Counted from the first letter of the stretch, positions 9,601 to 22,260 are shown. The stretch: DNA of 64,000 nucleotides from Lophius americanus (GCA_037951165.1 JBBDHG010000098.1:2277501-2341500); one strand, 5' to 3'. The notes: generated by a model not told the origin, from the letters alone. Numbers and translations: made by a program.

Positions 9601-11559
9601 ACGTTAGACTCAATAATAATGAGTTTACTTGCGTGTTACCAGTTATGTTTTTTTTTGTTATTTTTCCAATGTATCATCCCATCCAGCACAATCCTCATCT
9701 TTTCATCCTTATCAACATGAACCTCATCCTACTACCCCTCCTAATGTGCTCCTCATCCTCGACCCCACCCAGCAGGACCTGCCCACTATCCTCCAACTAA
9801 ACACAACCCTCACCCTATCATCAAATCATTTACAAGCCAAGAAGGACCCAATATTCACTCGTTCATACGGTTCACATCAACAAAGATTAAAACTTAGACA
9901 TTTCAGCACAGAGCCTTCTTCAGCAGCCTCTCTGGGATGTTCTACCTTGCATATTTATTAGAATGTTATAATTAAGTCTCTGAGGGTTTGGGGCCCTGGG
10001 ACAGATGCTTGCACTGAACAGTTGGAAATCCATCCTCTGCACAATTAAATACATTTACCACTGATAGTTAGAATGTCATGTAAAATTCCAAATGCCCACA
10101 ATAGATTTTACCTTTCTTTGATGGTGCATAAACTTAGAAGTTATACATACAACAAAAAAAAAGCATGCTGATGCTTTTCGTCAAACATCCTTCATCAGAG
10201 CGACTGGGAGGTGATTCCAGTTCATTTCACTGATTATAGGCGGAGTCAGTGAATGCAAGGACCAGTCACAAATATGACACTATTTCTAGCCACCTTTGGT
10301 TTTCTAATCCCACCATAAGAAGCAACATAAGAAGAAGAAGGAACCACATGCATTGCTTCATTCAATCCTAACCTAAACTCAAATCTGATCTTAAACTGAG
10401 CATTGTCATAAATATACTATGGAATTTGTGGAAGAAGTTTGTATTTCCCAAATGCTCTGATGAAAGCAAAGATTTTTGGAAAGATGTGATTTTTTTTGTG
10501 TGATGTAAGCCAAATTAATAAGCTAAATGTAATTAAATTTGCTCCTTTATTTGGAATATTGACTTTGGCTCTCGCATTCTACTCAATATTTATTGTAGGA
10601 AATGCAAGTCACTCCTTCAATGCATCGTAGTTTTTATTGATTTTATTTAACAATCTGGCGTTTTTTCCAAATATGTGCACATTTAAAATTGCGGATAACC
10701 ATTTAGTTTGTAAACAAAATACATAAAAAAGGAATTATTCAAAGTTTGGCAAACATTCTTAAGAACATTTTTTATATATGCACGTTTTTGCATATAGCTG
10801 CATTCCCAACTGAGTTTCCAAAAAAGTTGTACTTTTTCCAAAGAGGGCTACTGGTTAATTCATGTCTCTTTTCACACTCCTCCTCTCAGTCTTCAACTAT
10901 GATCACATCATTCTCTGACTCCCATTTCCCATTCATGTGCTCAATCCCTGCTGTGAGTGAATGCAGGCACGTATATATCACACAACCTCCCACTGTCATT
11001 TTTATTAGAAACACTTACAATTGCGTTTAAAAAACAGGAATATTGAAAATGGAGTTCGGTTTACGTTAGAACTTAATATAAAATTATTTAGGGAATTATG
11101 CATAACGCATTTAGGAAAGAACTCACGTACCCCCTGCAGTGCCCTAAAAAACCCATAGAGGGCGCGCATACCCCCGTTTGAGAATCCTGAGCCTCCAGCT
11201 CTCTTGCAGCTGATTGGTCCACAACAAACCGTCATCCTATCAGACGCGCTGGATGCTGACTGAGCTCCCTGGTCCCTCCACTCTCCCCGGCTGATGGATG
11301 CGGTCTGCATGCACACATCAGGTAGGCGACATTTACATCATGTAGGCCTAAAAGAAGCTCCTGACTCTTCTGTATTGTGATGCCAGTAGAACTTCCTCTG
11401 AAAGCACACTTTTCAGTCGTTGCCCCTCTGAAGGTATTTATTTTTGAGTGGGTTGGTGCCGCAGTGGCTTATGTTCTATGTGACATGTAGGTTGTTTAGT
11501 TGACTGAAGACCTGAATGCTGTGCTGATGTGTTGGTGTCGCCCTGCTTAGACAGATGGA
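9601..11559. other. Intergenic DNA between the two genes
   Basis: Two stretches (about 9,885-9,935 and 10,160-10,200) carry 'CTTCTTCAG' or 'CCTTCATCAGAG' words like those in fish retroelement 3' regions, but no coding part accompanies them. No gene was found. The end of this region lies upstream of tmem178b and could include an untranslated exon that I cannot define. Confidence 0.4.
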
Positions 11560-12230
11560 TGCTGGAGATCCGGGGCTGAGGTGAACACAACAGTCCTCTG
11601 GTTCCACCGAGACTCCGCAGCGACGACCACGTAGGAACGACGACAAGAACGGAATAATCTTTCTTTAACATACATATTGGAAAGCTTCTGTCTGCACTCA
11701 ACGATGGCCCTCGCGCTGCGGTCCAGGGGGGATGTGAGCTGAAGCAGCGGGGAGCCGCAGAGGAGCTTGTCCGTCCGTCGATGTGCTGATGCGGCTGTGA
11801 CAGAAGCAGCATGGCCGCCGGGAAGTTACTGCTCTACGCCGGGCTCTCTCTCTCTCTCTGCGCCCTGGGAATGCTGGCCGTGGCGATGTGCTCCGATCAC
11901 TGGTACGAGACCGACGCCAGGCGGTACAGGGACCGATGCCGAAGTGTTTCCAGCCGCCGTAAGGACCCGGGATTCATCTACATCCCCAACAACAGCCTGC
12001 CTCTGCGGGCCAGCCGGGGCAGCGTGGCCCGCAGGGAGGAGAAGATCCTGCTTGCCCGGAACCGGCGGCAGTTGTTCGCCATGAGCGCCGCGGACGAGTG
12101 CAACAGGAAGCACAACTCAACCAACATGGGTCTGTGGAGGAAATGCCATCGGCTGGGCTTCGATCAGGAAATGGAAGCCCTGATCCAGAAAGGTAAGAGG
12201 CGTTGAGAGACAGGTGCACGCGCGTGACAC
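11560..12230 (+). promoter_or_regulatory. CpG-rich promoter / 5' region of tmem178b
   Basis: CpG dinucleotides, rare in the rest of the window, become frequent from about 11,565 and through exon 1, as in a vertebrate CpG-island promoter. No TATA box is evident. The start codon context (AGCAGCATGG) is a good Kozak match. Confidence 0.6.
11811..12192 (+). CDS. tmem178b: tmem178b exon 1 (transmembrane protein 178B, N-terminal part)
   Basis: The ATG at 11,811 opens 127 codons plus one base (phase 1) up to a GTAAGA donor at 12,193. The sequence closely follows vertebrate TMEM178B as I recall it: MAAGKLLLYAGLSLSLCALG at the start, PGFIYIPNNSLPLRASRG in the middle, and NRRQLFAMSAADEC then NMGLWRKCHRLGFD near the end. 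Residues about 5-27 form the first membrane segment, followed by DHWYET (29-34). The rest of the exon is the first extracellular loop, with two N-glycosylation sequons (NNS at 60, NST at 102) and the GLWRKC motif (107-112) typical of the claudin/PMP22/CACNG superfamily. The full protein is about 290 residues with four membrane spans. Its paralogue TMEM178A has been linked to control of store-operated calcium entry; the role of 178B is less clear. The remaining three membrane segments were not found in this window. Confidence 0.92.
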
Positions 12231-14214
12231 AACATCATGACATCATTAGACAACCTATCAGTCTGTGGTGATGCATCCTATGACCTAAGGGAGAAGGAGG
12301 GAAGCAAGCTCAGGATTCTGGAAGTTGTCCTAAGACATACAGACTGTCGACCTTCTAAGCATGAGCAGGGGCGCAACCACAAAACTTCCACAGGGCTTGG
12401 CCGGTGGGGCCACCCTTATCAGAAGCACAACCTTCACAACCTTAAGTGTCACTCGCATGAGTCACACAAACCCCCAAATATACACCGTTTTCTTCCGGGA
12501 ACCATTCAAACCACGATTTTCTTGCACCGTTTTACTCTATTACCAACCATGACTGACTTAAACGCGATTGCGGCTTAGTAGTCCGACTACTGGCATCTAC
12601 TCACGGTTTTGCGTTGACTGTGTGTGATGTGAAGACCCAACAGAGAATGTTGCGTCAGGTTGCTTTCACACCTGAAAGTCCCGACCAAGGACGAACCTAA
12701 GGTTTGGGTTTTTGTTGCACTATTTTTGTCCCTTTATTCACTTATTTCATAGATTTATCAGATCCTTATCCGATGAACGACATGTTAAATGATTCAGAGA
12801 GCAGCTTTGCAGAAAGCATCTAGTCTGATAATATATAGATGTTCTGTTTTACATAATCATGTCGAAACAAATTTGACTATAAGCCAGACACCTGAGCTTC
12901 TTATCAAAGGTTAGGGAACAGTTTGATATTGCATCGGCCTCAAGACCTCCAATCTTTCGCTTTACCAGATAAGACTGACGCTGGGCGCAAGCTATCATGA
13001 GGGAGCCAGCTATTAGATGGTTCCATTAGTCTTTTGCCCTTATACACAGGTCAAACCATCAATTTGTTCTTCTGGACTGCTATGGGCCTCCATCACAGTT
13101 TCTTCTGGCTTCGCCCTGCACAGACCAAGTTCTGTTTTAAGGTCCTATTGCAGATACTAACAGTTAGTTCCCTGCCAGAGCAGGCGAGATTGGCTGGTGG
13201 TGATAAGAAGTCTTATACATGCTTTGTATTGCAATGTATTACTCTTTTGAATAGAATAGCTATCCTCAGCACCGTAACACAAACACGTGTGAGTGATCCT
13301 GGGTGGGCGCTGATGCTGCATCACTGAGCAGGCCAGTTCTAAGATCTTTGATAATGAGCACAGTGACATTTTATAAAGCGCTTTGAAACAAGATGGACTT
13401 GCCTTATGGTCAATTTTATTAAAAGTTTAGTGTCTTGAAGCTTTTAAACTTTACAAACCGCCAAATGTCTGTCAACGTGTCGATCCTGACATGATTGCCG
13501 GCGCCGTCCTTGGCATTTTCCACTCCTCATCATGACTCATTGTTAAAGGCATCAGGATTTTATGATCAAAGTTACTGTGAAAAGACCACCTGCTCTCCCC
13601 AAACGGAATGTTAGACAATTGTACTGTGAAGACAGAAAAGAATTTCCTATCGACTTCTTAAATGCTAAACCAATTTTTCGCAATCAAACTATTTACCAGT
13701 GTGCATAAATATTCATTGTCGGACTGAATCTATCAGAGTTCTTCCAGGTTTGCAGGAGAGTTTGCACAAATCCTGTGCTTATCGATGAGCTAAATCACTT
13801 ACCTCTCTATAAGTGCAGACGGCAAACACGTTTATTTTCGGTACTCAGCAGGTCCAAACCCGAGCGTCTCTCTCACATCTTAGTGCTTCTCACATGAAGT
13901 GTATTTTATTTAGAAGGGTGATACTCGCCGTTATTGTATCGGCAACTATAATCTTCTTCTCACCAGTCTCTCCTCCTCATCCAACTCAGTTAAGTTGACA
14001 AAATACTTTTCAATATTGACTTTGAAATTTCCATGCCCGATTACTTTGAAAGTTTTATCTTGATTGGCAGAGTTGTTGACAGGCACAGGCGGAACGGAAC
14101 AGTCCCCCCGATATTAGCACTTGACGGACCGGCCATTTTACCAGATTGGCGAACCTTTGGTAGAATATGCTAAATGGGCTGTACTTATAAAGTTCTCATC
14201 TAAACTGCATGGAT
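12231..14214. other. Intronic DNA, nothing recognised
   Basis: Short open frames (to 113 codons at 12,237-12,578) show no domain. A short 'TTATAAAGCGCTTTGAAA' near 13,370 resembles a fish retroposon tail. Confidence 0.4.
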
Positions 14215-14493
14215 AGTTAAAGTTCTTTACAACCCCAGACAGCATTCCCCCATTAACACAGACATTTTACAGTGGTGACATAAGCTACCATGAAAGGCAG
14301 CACCGGCTCATCAGGAGTGATCACGCTGTCATTACTGCACCAATGGAACATTGGTACAGCCATCAGGAGCAACTAGGGGGTTCAGTATTTTGCCCATGGA
14401 CCTTTGGACTTGTAGACTTCAGGGGTGGGGATCGAAACCCCTGACCGTCTGATAAGTGGAAAACTGCTCGACTTCCTGAGCTACAGCTGCCCC
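14215..14493 (-). mobile_element. tRNA-derived SINE
   Basis: On the minus strand the head starts GGGGCAGCTGTAGCTCAGGA and has an A box (TAGCTCAGGAAGTCGAGC, about 14,466-14,483) and a B box (GGTTTCGATCC, 14,429-14,439) of an RNA polymerase III promoter. The body continues with 'AAATACTGAACCCC', 'GATGAGCCGGTGCTGCC' and a tail near 14,215. This agrees with a widespread teleost SINE whose usual B box is GGTTCGATCCC; here one T is inserted. An ORF at 14,425-14,691 overlapping it is spurious. Confidence 0.75.
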
Positions 14494-15617
14494 TGGCAGT
14501 GGTGTTTAGTGGTGGGCCATGCTGGTGTGGTAGAGGGGCACATTGTAATAATGAAGATAAACAAGAATATGAACATCGTGTTGCTCTCTTTTAGGTTAAT
14601 TGATGTTGGTCCAACCCATCAACTGCAAATAAAGACATTGCCGTTCCAGGATTGGGAGGGGCTCTTCTTTTCCTTCTATAAATGCCTTTGATTTATTCCA
14701 CAGAGGCCTCACTCCTTTACTCTATTTTCCATAGATCCATCACTCAGTGCTAGATCTATACAAGCATGATGTTAATGGATGGACCAGGCCAGTTCAGGTA
14801 TGTGCATCATGGTCTGAAAACTAGGGTCTGACACATATTTGTAGCGTCCTAAAAGGTCGTCACCCAAAAGGAGGTGCATGTTGTCAAGCTATTTGTTGTC
14901 TAAATAACAGGATTCACAAAACTAAAAGACTTGATGTTTGATATCATTAATATTTGGAGTCTATTGGGACTCAAAATATCCTTACCTGGGACTATAAGAA
15001 CATAACATGAACAAACCATCATATTATGGACTCTTATGCTCCTGCAGTCAATAATACCCAACAGACATGTTGTACGTTACAGACAGCAAGGCTGATGGAG
15101 GTTACTGGAAGAGGAGAGGGGTTGTGTACTCGCTGGATACTTGTGTGTGTGTGCATGCAGCAGCTGTGTCTTCCTTTGAGGATGCCTCAGTGGCCTTGAT
15201 GGCCTGATATTGCAGTAATGGGCAGCCCACAGTCCGTGTGCTCAGTGATCAGATGACTGCCTCCGTGCACAGCTCTGATTCACGTCATCTTTAAGCTCCA
15301 TCAGTATGGAAATGTGCATTTTGTATTATGTATCTGACAATAAATTCACATTGTTTCATCAATAAGGATGGAATATGGGGATTGGCACTATATATCTTTA
15401 TATATATATGTTCAGAAGAGTTATGTAAAGAATAGTTATTCATTGGAAGCACCCCCAGTTCACTGTTAGGGGCTAGATCGTGACACAATGACTAACCATC
15501 AACCAACTACTACTACCACTACTGCTATTGTAAGTACTGTACTATGACACTACTGTAATCCTAATCATGGTGTTTTTTCTACAACTACTGATGCTAATGC
15601 CACTGCTGTTATTACTA
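14494..15617. other. Intronic DNA
   Basis: No gene seen. A short TA tract (about 15,397-15,409) and an imperfect (ACT)n stretch (about 15,503-15,540) are the only structure. Confidence 0.4.
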
Positions 15618-15732
15618 TATGAGGTTGACATGTAGAAGGTTTACATGTATGAGGTTGACATATGTGAGATGGATATGTATGAAGTTGACATAAAGGAGAT
15701 TGCCGTGTTTAAGGTTGACTTGATGGAGGTCA
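15618..15732. repeat. Degenerate 15-bp minisatellite, about 7 units
   Basis: Units of 15 bases related to TATGAGGTTGACATG follow one another without indels from 15,618 to about 15,722, with several substitutions per unit. Confidence 0.7.
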
Positions 15733-16030
15733 GACTAGACGGATATTTAAGATTTACGAGTGGGTTGGCATGATGTCACCCTCTTCTATAACTGGGTCAC
15801 TGCTACACCAACGCCAGTTTCTAGTTTTAATTCAGTGTACAACTGAAGTTGATAATCCAAACTGCTGGCATATGTTAGCTGTGTTTCTGATGCCGTGACT
15901 GGGTAAAACATGTGACCTGATGCCACAAAAGTAGCTTACTGTCTTTTTGTCTGATTCGTAGTTTTCAAAAAGTAGGGGAATATAAAACAACAGAACGGAG
16001 CCATCATGCTACAGAGTAGTTTGTAACTGA

Positions 16031-16147
16031 GAATGAAGAGATAGAGGCAGAAAGAACGGAGAATGAGGAGATAGAGGCAGAAAGAACGGAGAATGAGGAG
16101 ATAGAGGCAGAAAGAAGGGAGAATGAGGAGATAGAGGCAGAAAGAAG
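16031..16147. repeat. 30-bp minisatellite, about 3.9 units
   Basis: The unit is GAATGAGGAGATAGAGGCAG followed by AAAGAACGGA. Four successive copies differ at only a few bases. The 10-codon period makes overlapping frames open on the minus strand (FCLYLLILRS repeats), which explains the open frames at 15,936-16,248. Confidence 0.9.
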
Positions 16148-16954
16148 ATGAGGGTGCTGAGGAGGAGAGCATTACACAGAAATGAGTAGGGGGAGGTGAG
16201 CCTCCTCTTCTTGCACCATCTGTTGTCGCCCTGTGAGGAAAAACACATTTTAGGTCCTAATCAAGACATCCAAGCAGAAAGGGTGGGGATTGGACGGCCT
16301 CCCTCCCTTGAGGCCCCATATATCCTACAGGGTTAAATTAGACAGTACGGGAGGCTAAAGGTGCCTCGCAGGTTCCCTGTCAATGAGTCCACTGGCAAGC
16401 CTGCTCATCACACACACATAGAAACAATGGAGGGCGGGCTTCCAGAGTGACGTCTACTGGGGGATTATTAGACATCAGCTGAAAGCAGGATAATTGTAAT
16501 CAATGATTACATCCGATGGCAAAGAAATGAAAATGACTTTGTCTGAATTGATACATGAATAGTCTGGAACATGAAGTCCTCCAGCACACATGTTTGCCTT
16601 CATTTGTAGCCTTTTATTCTGGCTCTGTCATGAACTGTCTTTACGTGCACATCAGCATCCCCGTTAAAAGCAGATTTCCCGTCTCTGTCTCTGAGAATTT
16701 AAACATCACATCCTGATTTCATTAACGTAAATTCTATCAGGAGTAAACCAGGATACTGTTACATACTCTAGATACACCTTGTCTCGGTTTCTGGCATCTT
16801 ATTACTGCGCAGATGTCAAATGACACAACAAAAAGGCACACAATAGTAATCCAAGCATCTCACCGATGGAGTGACACAGGGGTAGTGTGTGTTCTTTCAG
16901 CAGGATGAAATGAAAGAATGACAGTTTACGTAGGAAAATGCATCAGAATGCTGA
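16148..16954. other. Intronic DNA, nothing recognised
   Basis: No coding frame, SINE head or tandem repeat is visible in this mixed-composition stretch. Confidence 0.4.
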
Positions 16955-17250
16955 CCCGAAAACTTTTGGGGATAAAGATCCCCCTAATGTCAGAAATATA
17001 CCATCCACCTTTCCCAAAATCAATCCAGTTCTTCCTCACACTAGTTTATGGGGGTATAAAGTTTGAAAATGATCTATTACAAGGTTTTTGAGGTAAAAAA
17101 AAAAAAGAAGCTCCCCCTATTGAATGAAATGTGAAATTTTAGAGTGAAACATGATGCACACAAGATAGATCCTCACACTTAACATCACAAGGTTTATGTG
17201 GACACAAAGTTTGATAGTGATCCATCAGAGGGTTTTAGAGTTATGTGCAG
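16955..17250 (-). repeat. Copy 2 of the unnamed dispersed repeat family (two partial pieces)
   Basis: Minus-strand words include 'AATCCATTGATTTTGGGAAAGG'-like sequence and the TATATTTCTGACATTAGG block at 16,970-17,040. A second partial piece (17,150-17,240) repeats the 'GATGGATCACTATCAAA' and 'ACATAAACCTTGTGATG' part. A poly-A/G tract near 17,100 separates them. Confidence 0.55.
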
Positions 17251-18505
17251 AACACAATAATTTTCCCAGACCGGTTATCAGGGTTGATTCTAATAAATAT
17301 TTTTTCTAACATACCTAAGTCACCTGGATGGATGGTTACAACCCAATAGCATATTACAAATAACATGATATTCAACATCTCAATTGATTAAAAAAAACAG
17401 CAGATAGACACTGCGTAATGTGTTCGTGTGCGTGCTTGTAAATGTATATGAAGTTCCCTCTTTGGGATTCAACACACTCTCCTCGCTGAGCTGTGGTGAG
17501 GAGATGTAACGTAGTCATTAGGGCCAGGACGGACACTTTATTCATTAAACTCAGACTGATGGATCCTCACACCGGCCTCTGTTATTCTTCTGTGAGTTCG
17601 CTGCAAACCGCCACAAGGTATTTCATAAATCTCCCCCGAATCCTATAAATGTTTTGTGCTTTAACACGGAACACATTGTCACACCCTTGTCCCATCCTGC
17701 CGCCTTGCCGTCTAGCTCCTTTAATCAGACATCGATTCTGAACCGTTACAAGCTCCGCTCTCACACAGCAGGGAAAACAATTACGCTCGCATCCACATGA
17801 AAAACTCTGGACCGAGGAGAAAAAACTGAAAACAAAATCAAAAAAAAGATCTGTATACTCAAACCCCCTACAAAATGTATTTATTCAAGCTTTTGGTCTG
17901 GAAGAGATCTTTGTCGGATATTAGTCATATTACCATCATAAAGGAGAAAAGATTTGTCTTCATATTGATTTGCTGACACGGACCAAGAGCCTGCTAGTTG
18001 GAAGTCCAATATATCACAAACTCAGAAGTTGGGTCGAATCACCGATTAATTCAAGCATCACATCATTTCTCACGTCAACAAAAACAACATAACTCTCCAT
18101 TTATTAAATACAGATCTTCCTGAACACTTATGGTGGGCACCATTTGCCCCAATTATGAAATTTAAACAACCTTCGAGCTGTGAAATGTATGTTTAAAACG
18201 TAAGAATAATGAATTCCTCACTCAAATGTAAGATTAAACAGAAAGTCACGTCGCTTTCTGTTGACCTGGAGCTTCAGCCATCTATGGCCAGTGTAACAGT
18301 TCATTAAGATCTGGCTCCATCTTTATACTTAAGTTGCTGCCTGGGATTTTTCTCCCGTAACTCAAGCACTTCCACCATGTTTCTGCAGCAGTGGACATCC
18401 AGATAGATTTGGTGACAGATGTGACTCAGTCTGATTGCACTACAAAGGGCTGCTTACATGTTTGAGTAACAAGTTAGTACACTGTTATTGAAAAGTCTGG
18501 GATAT
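17251..18505. other. Intronic DNA, nothing recognised
   Basis: Only chance frames (60 codons or so) are present. No repeat signature was identified. Confidence 0.4.
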
Positions 18506-18790
18506 TGGAAAAATCATCCTCAGCGCTCGCTGCAGATTCCTCGTGTTAACGCGAAACAATTTCATGGATCATTGTCACATTTTATACCCACTTAGACCTT
18601 AGTGCGAGGATGACCTGGAGGGATTTTGGGGAGGTTCAGTTGTATATATCTGACATTAGGGGTAACTTTAACCCATAATTTCTCAAGTGTTGTTGGTCTG
18701 ATTTAGTCCAACTTTGATGCATTTGAGTCAACTCCAGGAGATCTGTTTTTTTATACTTCAGATTTTACTCAAATAGTTTGTGAACACAAA
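18506..18790 (+). repeat. Copy 3 of the unnamed dispersed repeat family
   Basis: It begins at about 'AAGTCTGGGATATTGG' and continues through TTAACGCGAAACAATTTCAT, GGATCATTGTCACATTTTAT, TTAGACCTTAGTGCGAGG and 'TATATATCTGACATTAGGGG'. It is one of the copies that shares the left boundary. Confidence 0.7.
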
Positions 18791-19912
18791 CTACTTTGTG
18801 TCTGTCTTTTTTCAGCAACTCTACATTTACAGTCACAGTCACAGTCAATCGGGAGTGAAACCATCATGGCTAAATTTAGCTATTATTAGGCGGTTCACAT
18901 GCTTGATAAACTGCGGGTGATAGTCAATAAAAGGATTTATAAGAAATATTAAAGTTACTGTATAGGGTGATATATGAAAAATGACTTAATAGAATTAAAG
19001 GCAGTAGCAGACAAGAAGGTCATTAGCCTTGAATTGAAAGAGCTCAGAAACGCATCAGACCCACAGTTCTCAGAGTTTTTTCCAGATATGTGGGACATAA
19101 AAACTGAAAGCTGCCTCTCCAAGTTTAATTTTGATTATAGGAGGGTAAATAAATGTACTGTGGAGTACACTACAAAAACAACAATACTATAAAAGAAGCC
19201 ATATCATTTAAATTCAAAAAGATTTCTTGTATTTAGCCAAAACAATAATAATAAGAAATATATCTAGCCACTGAAAGACTGTAATGTTCCTTAAAACCAG
19301 ACAGAATATCTATATTTAATCATGTTGTGTTTACAAACAATTTCAATTCACTCATTTAAAATTAGGATTTGATTCTTACCTTACCAGACTAAACCTTAAT
19401 CTAAGCGTTTCTTGTTGGATGTTTAATTTAGACGACTATGAGCTGCATTATCTTATTCAAACAAATATAGATATATTTTCTTAGAATGAAGAATTCTCTT
19501 ATGCTTTGTAATACTAAACATGTGTGTTTTACAATTACATTTATTTTTTTGCAGTGCACATGTTGACATCCAGCATCTAAAAAGGCTTAGTCTTAAAAAG
19601 GGGGCAGAAGGATCATTTGTGGCCATTAATCTGCTGCAGGGCATTTTTAATGTGACACTGATTCAACTTTAATAATTTTAAAATGATGTCATCATTCTAC
19701 TGTAGTTTAAGCTCACTTTACAAAATATGTTTAATTTCTTGTTAGAGAGAAACAGCCTCCTCCTCTTCCTCCTGTGTTTGCATCTGCTATATTTATGCAT
19801 GCTGCATGTCAAGTAACAATATCATAGAAGAGGAGGTGTCTTTTATTTATGTTGGATAAATCGTGTTCATGTTCAAGTGTGGTGTGCGTGACCTGTAAAA
19901 TACTCATCTAAG

Positions 19913-19915
<3 letters not shown>
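18791..19915. other. Intronic AT-rich DNA, nothing recognised
   Basis: A 72-codon frame at 18,974-19,192 has no recognisable domain and an ordinary AT-rich composition. Confidence 0.4.

Positions 19916-19947
<32 letters not shown>
19916..19947. repeat. (TG)16 microsatellite
   Basis: Uninterrupted TG dinucleotides over 32 bases. Confidence 0.95.
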
Positions 19948-19949
<2 letters not shown>

Positions 19950-20405
19950 TGAGCGTGTCCCGAGGCTGCACACACTCGGCATGTATCTAGAGCCGTGGTT
20001 GCTCCGTGGGAGAGAGCATGAGGTCGTCAAACATTTATGATGGTTGTGTGGTAACAGACGACATCATGTCCGCTCTCGTCAGCAACCTGCTCTGTGGTTC
20101 TTGGAGGCGCGTTGGCGAACAGCTGATGTCATCAATTGGATATTCTGCCGTCGAAAGACTTAATTACGGAACCAATAGTCACGATTCTGTTTTCATTTAG
20201 TCATTTCTTGGTTCTCTTATTTTAATTTGAAGGTTTTTTTTTTCATCCCCCTGTGCTTCATGTTTTAATTTGAAAGTTTTTAGTTAGATTTCTTCTTCCC
20301 TGCCTGGTTTCTTTGACCTGTTCTACCCTTTTACCCCCCCTAGTTTTTGCGTTTGATTTCTTATCTCTCCGGTCTAGGTGTAGTTTTTGTCTGTTTTCAC
20401 TCGTG

Positions 20406-20407
<2 letters not shown>
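19948..20407. other. Intronic DNA flanking the CT microsatellite
   Basis: The part after about 20,220 is T-rich, with long pyrimidine runs on the + strand. No gene was recognised. Confidence 0.4.

Positions 20408-20488
<81 letters not shown>
20408..20488. repeat. (CT)40 microsatellite
   Basis: 81 bases of perfect TC/CT dinucleotide. It makes the poly-Leu-Ser (+) and poly-Arg-Glu (-) open frames at 20,258-20,774, which are not genes. Confidence 0.97.
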
Positions 20489-20492
<4 letters not shown>

Positions 20493-21129
20493 TTTCCTGT
20501 CTTCCTCCTCCCCTCCTGTGTGATTGTCAATCATGTTCACCTGTGTTCTTCCTCCAGCTGTGTCTCATTGTCTCCTTACTCCAGTGTTTATAGTTTCTGC
20601 TCACCTTCCCTTCTGTGCCAGTTTGATGTTGATGTTTTCCCGGCCACGCTCCTTGTGTTTCACTGCTGTAAGTCTTACAGCGTCTCTTACTTTATTTCTG
20701 TTAAAACCCTCATCATTTATTTAGATTTTTTTTATTGGCATCTGCCATTTGATGGACTGCCTTCTCGGTTTTGACCCCTGCGTGTTCGTGGACATTAGTC
20801 TTGGGTTTTGGATTTAGTTTTTTGCATTTTGACCATTGCTTCTATCATTGACAGTATGTATTGATTTTTAAGAAGATTGGAACTCTTGTTTTTGTTCACC
20901 ATTAAATCACTGCACTGAACCAGCTCCACCTCCATTTTGTGCCTTCAAGTGGGTCCAAACACGTTCTGCTTAAAGCCGTAACACCAATGGAGGTGTTGTT
21001 TCTACTGCCTTTGATTTGTCTTTGTGTGTTAGCAAGATTATAAGATCATGTTCCGCAGATTTGTATTAACCTTGGTGGAAGCTTTGGCACGGAGTAGGGA
21101 AGAAGTTATTATATCCCTGAATAGTCTAG
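20489..21129. other. Intronic T/C-rich DNA
   Basis: Pyrimidine-rich, with no recognised gene. The 20,313-20,774 open frame is a by-product of the CT repeat and the T-rich flank. Confidence 0.4.
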
Positions 21130-21360
21130 GGTTATAATGGAGTCATCATTGCTGCCACCGCAGTCGCAGATCCTTCACGTTAACTTGATAACTTGAAACT
21201 ATTTCATGGATCATTTTCAAATTCCAAACTCCCATAGACAAGAATGCCAGGAAGAAGTGGATTAATTTTGGGAAAGGTCTGTTCATATTCGTACACTGAG
21301 GGGAGCTTTAACTCTTAAAGTTTCCCGGCCATAAGGTCTCAACTGTTGGTCCAGTAGCAT
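21130..21360 (+). repeat. Copy 4 of the unnamed dispersed repeat family
   Basis: Contains 'CACGTTAACTTGATAACTTG', ATGGATCATTTTCAAATTCC, 'ATTAATTTTGGGAAAGG' and 'CTCAACTGTTGGTCCA' in the family order, with a diverged 'CATAGACAAGAATG' region. Confidence 0.65.
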
Positions 21361-21989
21361 TGCTGTACAAATACTTCTAAAAAGTACATTTCTCACAAAC
21401 TCAGCCTGTTTTCAGCTCAACGTGATGAAGGAATTAAAACTGGAATAAGCTCTATGTCAGTCTGAAATCCTGCACTGCCGTCCATATTTTCTCACATGGA
21501 TTTGAACTAATCCGTCTTGTCAGCATTCATTTTGCATCTTGAAAACTTATTTTTCTATGTCTTCGAATGCATGAATGTATTAACAGATTCTGAACTGTGT
21601 GTGAGTTCTGTTTTCTCTGGAAATTAGTTGCCATAAGCTAAATCTGGAACAAGGCATCAGACTAACTAAACTTAACTAATGGTCGTGACAGTATCCAGGT
21701 AATCCATAATGTATATTAAGTTAAGTACCTGCAAAGACTCTGGACTGTGGGATAACCTTTGATTGGCACTGCAGTTTATTTAGTTTATTTTCTTGACACA
21801 TAAAATAATATATTCCATCAGTTTAACACACAAATTCAAAATCAACACATTTGGAGATAAATGGTTTTCACTGGAAAGGCAAGGTGTGATTGAGAATCTG
21901 TAATGTCACCAATTACTTCAAGTATCAGACAAATGTAGGGGGGAGGAAAGTACAATATTTCCCTCTGAGATGAAGAGTGGTAGAGGTAT
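21361..21989. other. Intronic DNA, nothing recognised
   Basis: No coding frame or repeat family was recognised. Confidence 0.4.
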
Positions 21990-22260
21990 CTTTGTCTGTC
22001 GGCTGCTCCCTTTGCGGTTGCCACAGCGGATCACCTGTTTCCATCCATTGGTCGATACCCTGCTGGCTATCTGCACCAGTAATGATATTTTTTTACCCAG
22101 GTCCCAACCAATCTGTTTTGGATATCAGAGTTGTATTCCCCACATGGATTTGGCCTAGGTGGATTTGACCCTGCAAGAAGCAACCCTCCCAATCTATCCG
22201 GGCTTGGGACCGGCACTAGAGGTACACTGGCTTGTGACCCATTTGTGGCTGGGTTAGGGT
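21990..22260. repeat. Candidate dispersed repeat
   Basis: The 'GGCTGCTCCCTTTGCGG' and 'CCACAGCGGATC' words near 22,005-22,030 and 'CTATCCGGGCTTGGGACCGG' near 22,194-22,213 resemble repeats common in fish genomes. I cannot define its ends or class. Confidence 0.35.

Noticed and set aside
9850..10330. Penelope- or LINE-type retroelement suggested by 'TTCATCAG' words
   Set aside because: No reverse transcriptase or endonuclease frame is attached, and the words are too short to assign.
15936..16248. Leu-rich membrane-like frames on -
   Set aside because: Produced by the 30-base minisatellite at 16,031-16,147.
20258..20774. Long frames on both strands (poly Leu-Ser and poly Arg-Glu)
   Set aside because: Created by the 81-base CT microsatellite.
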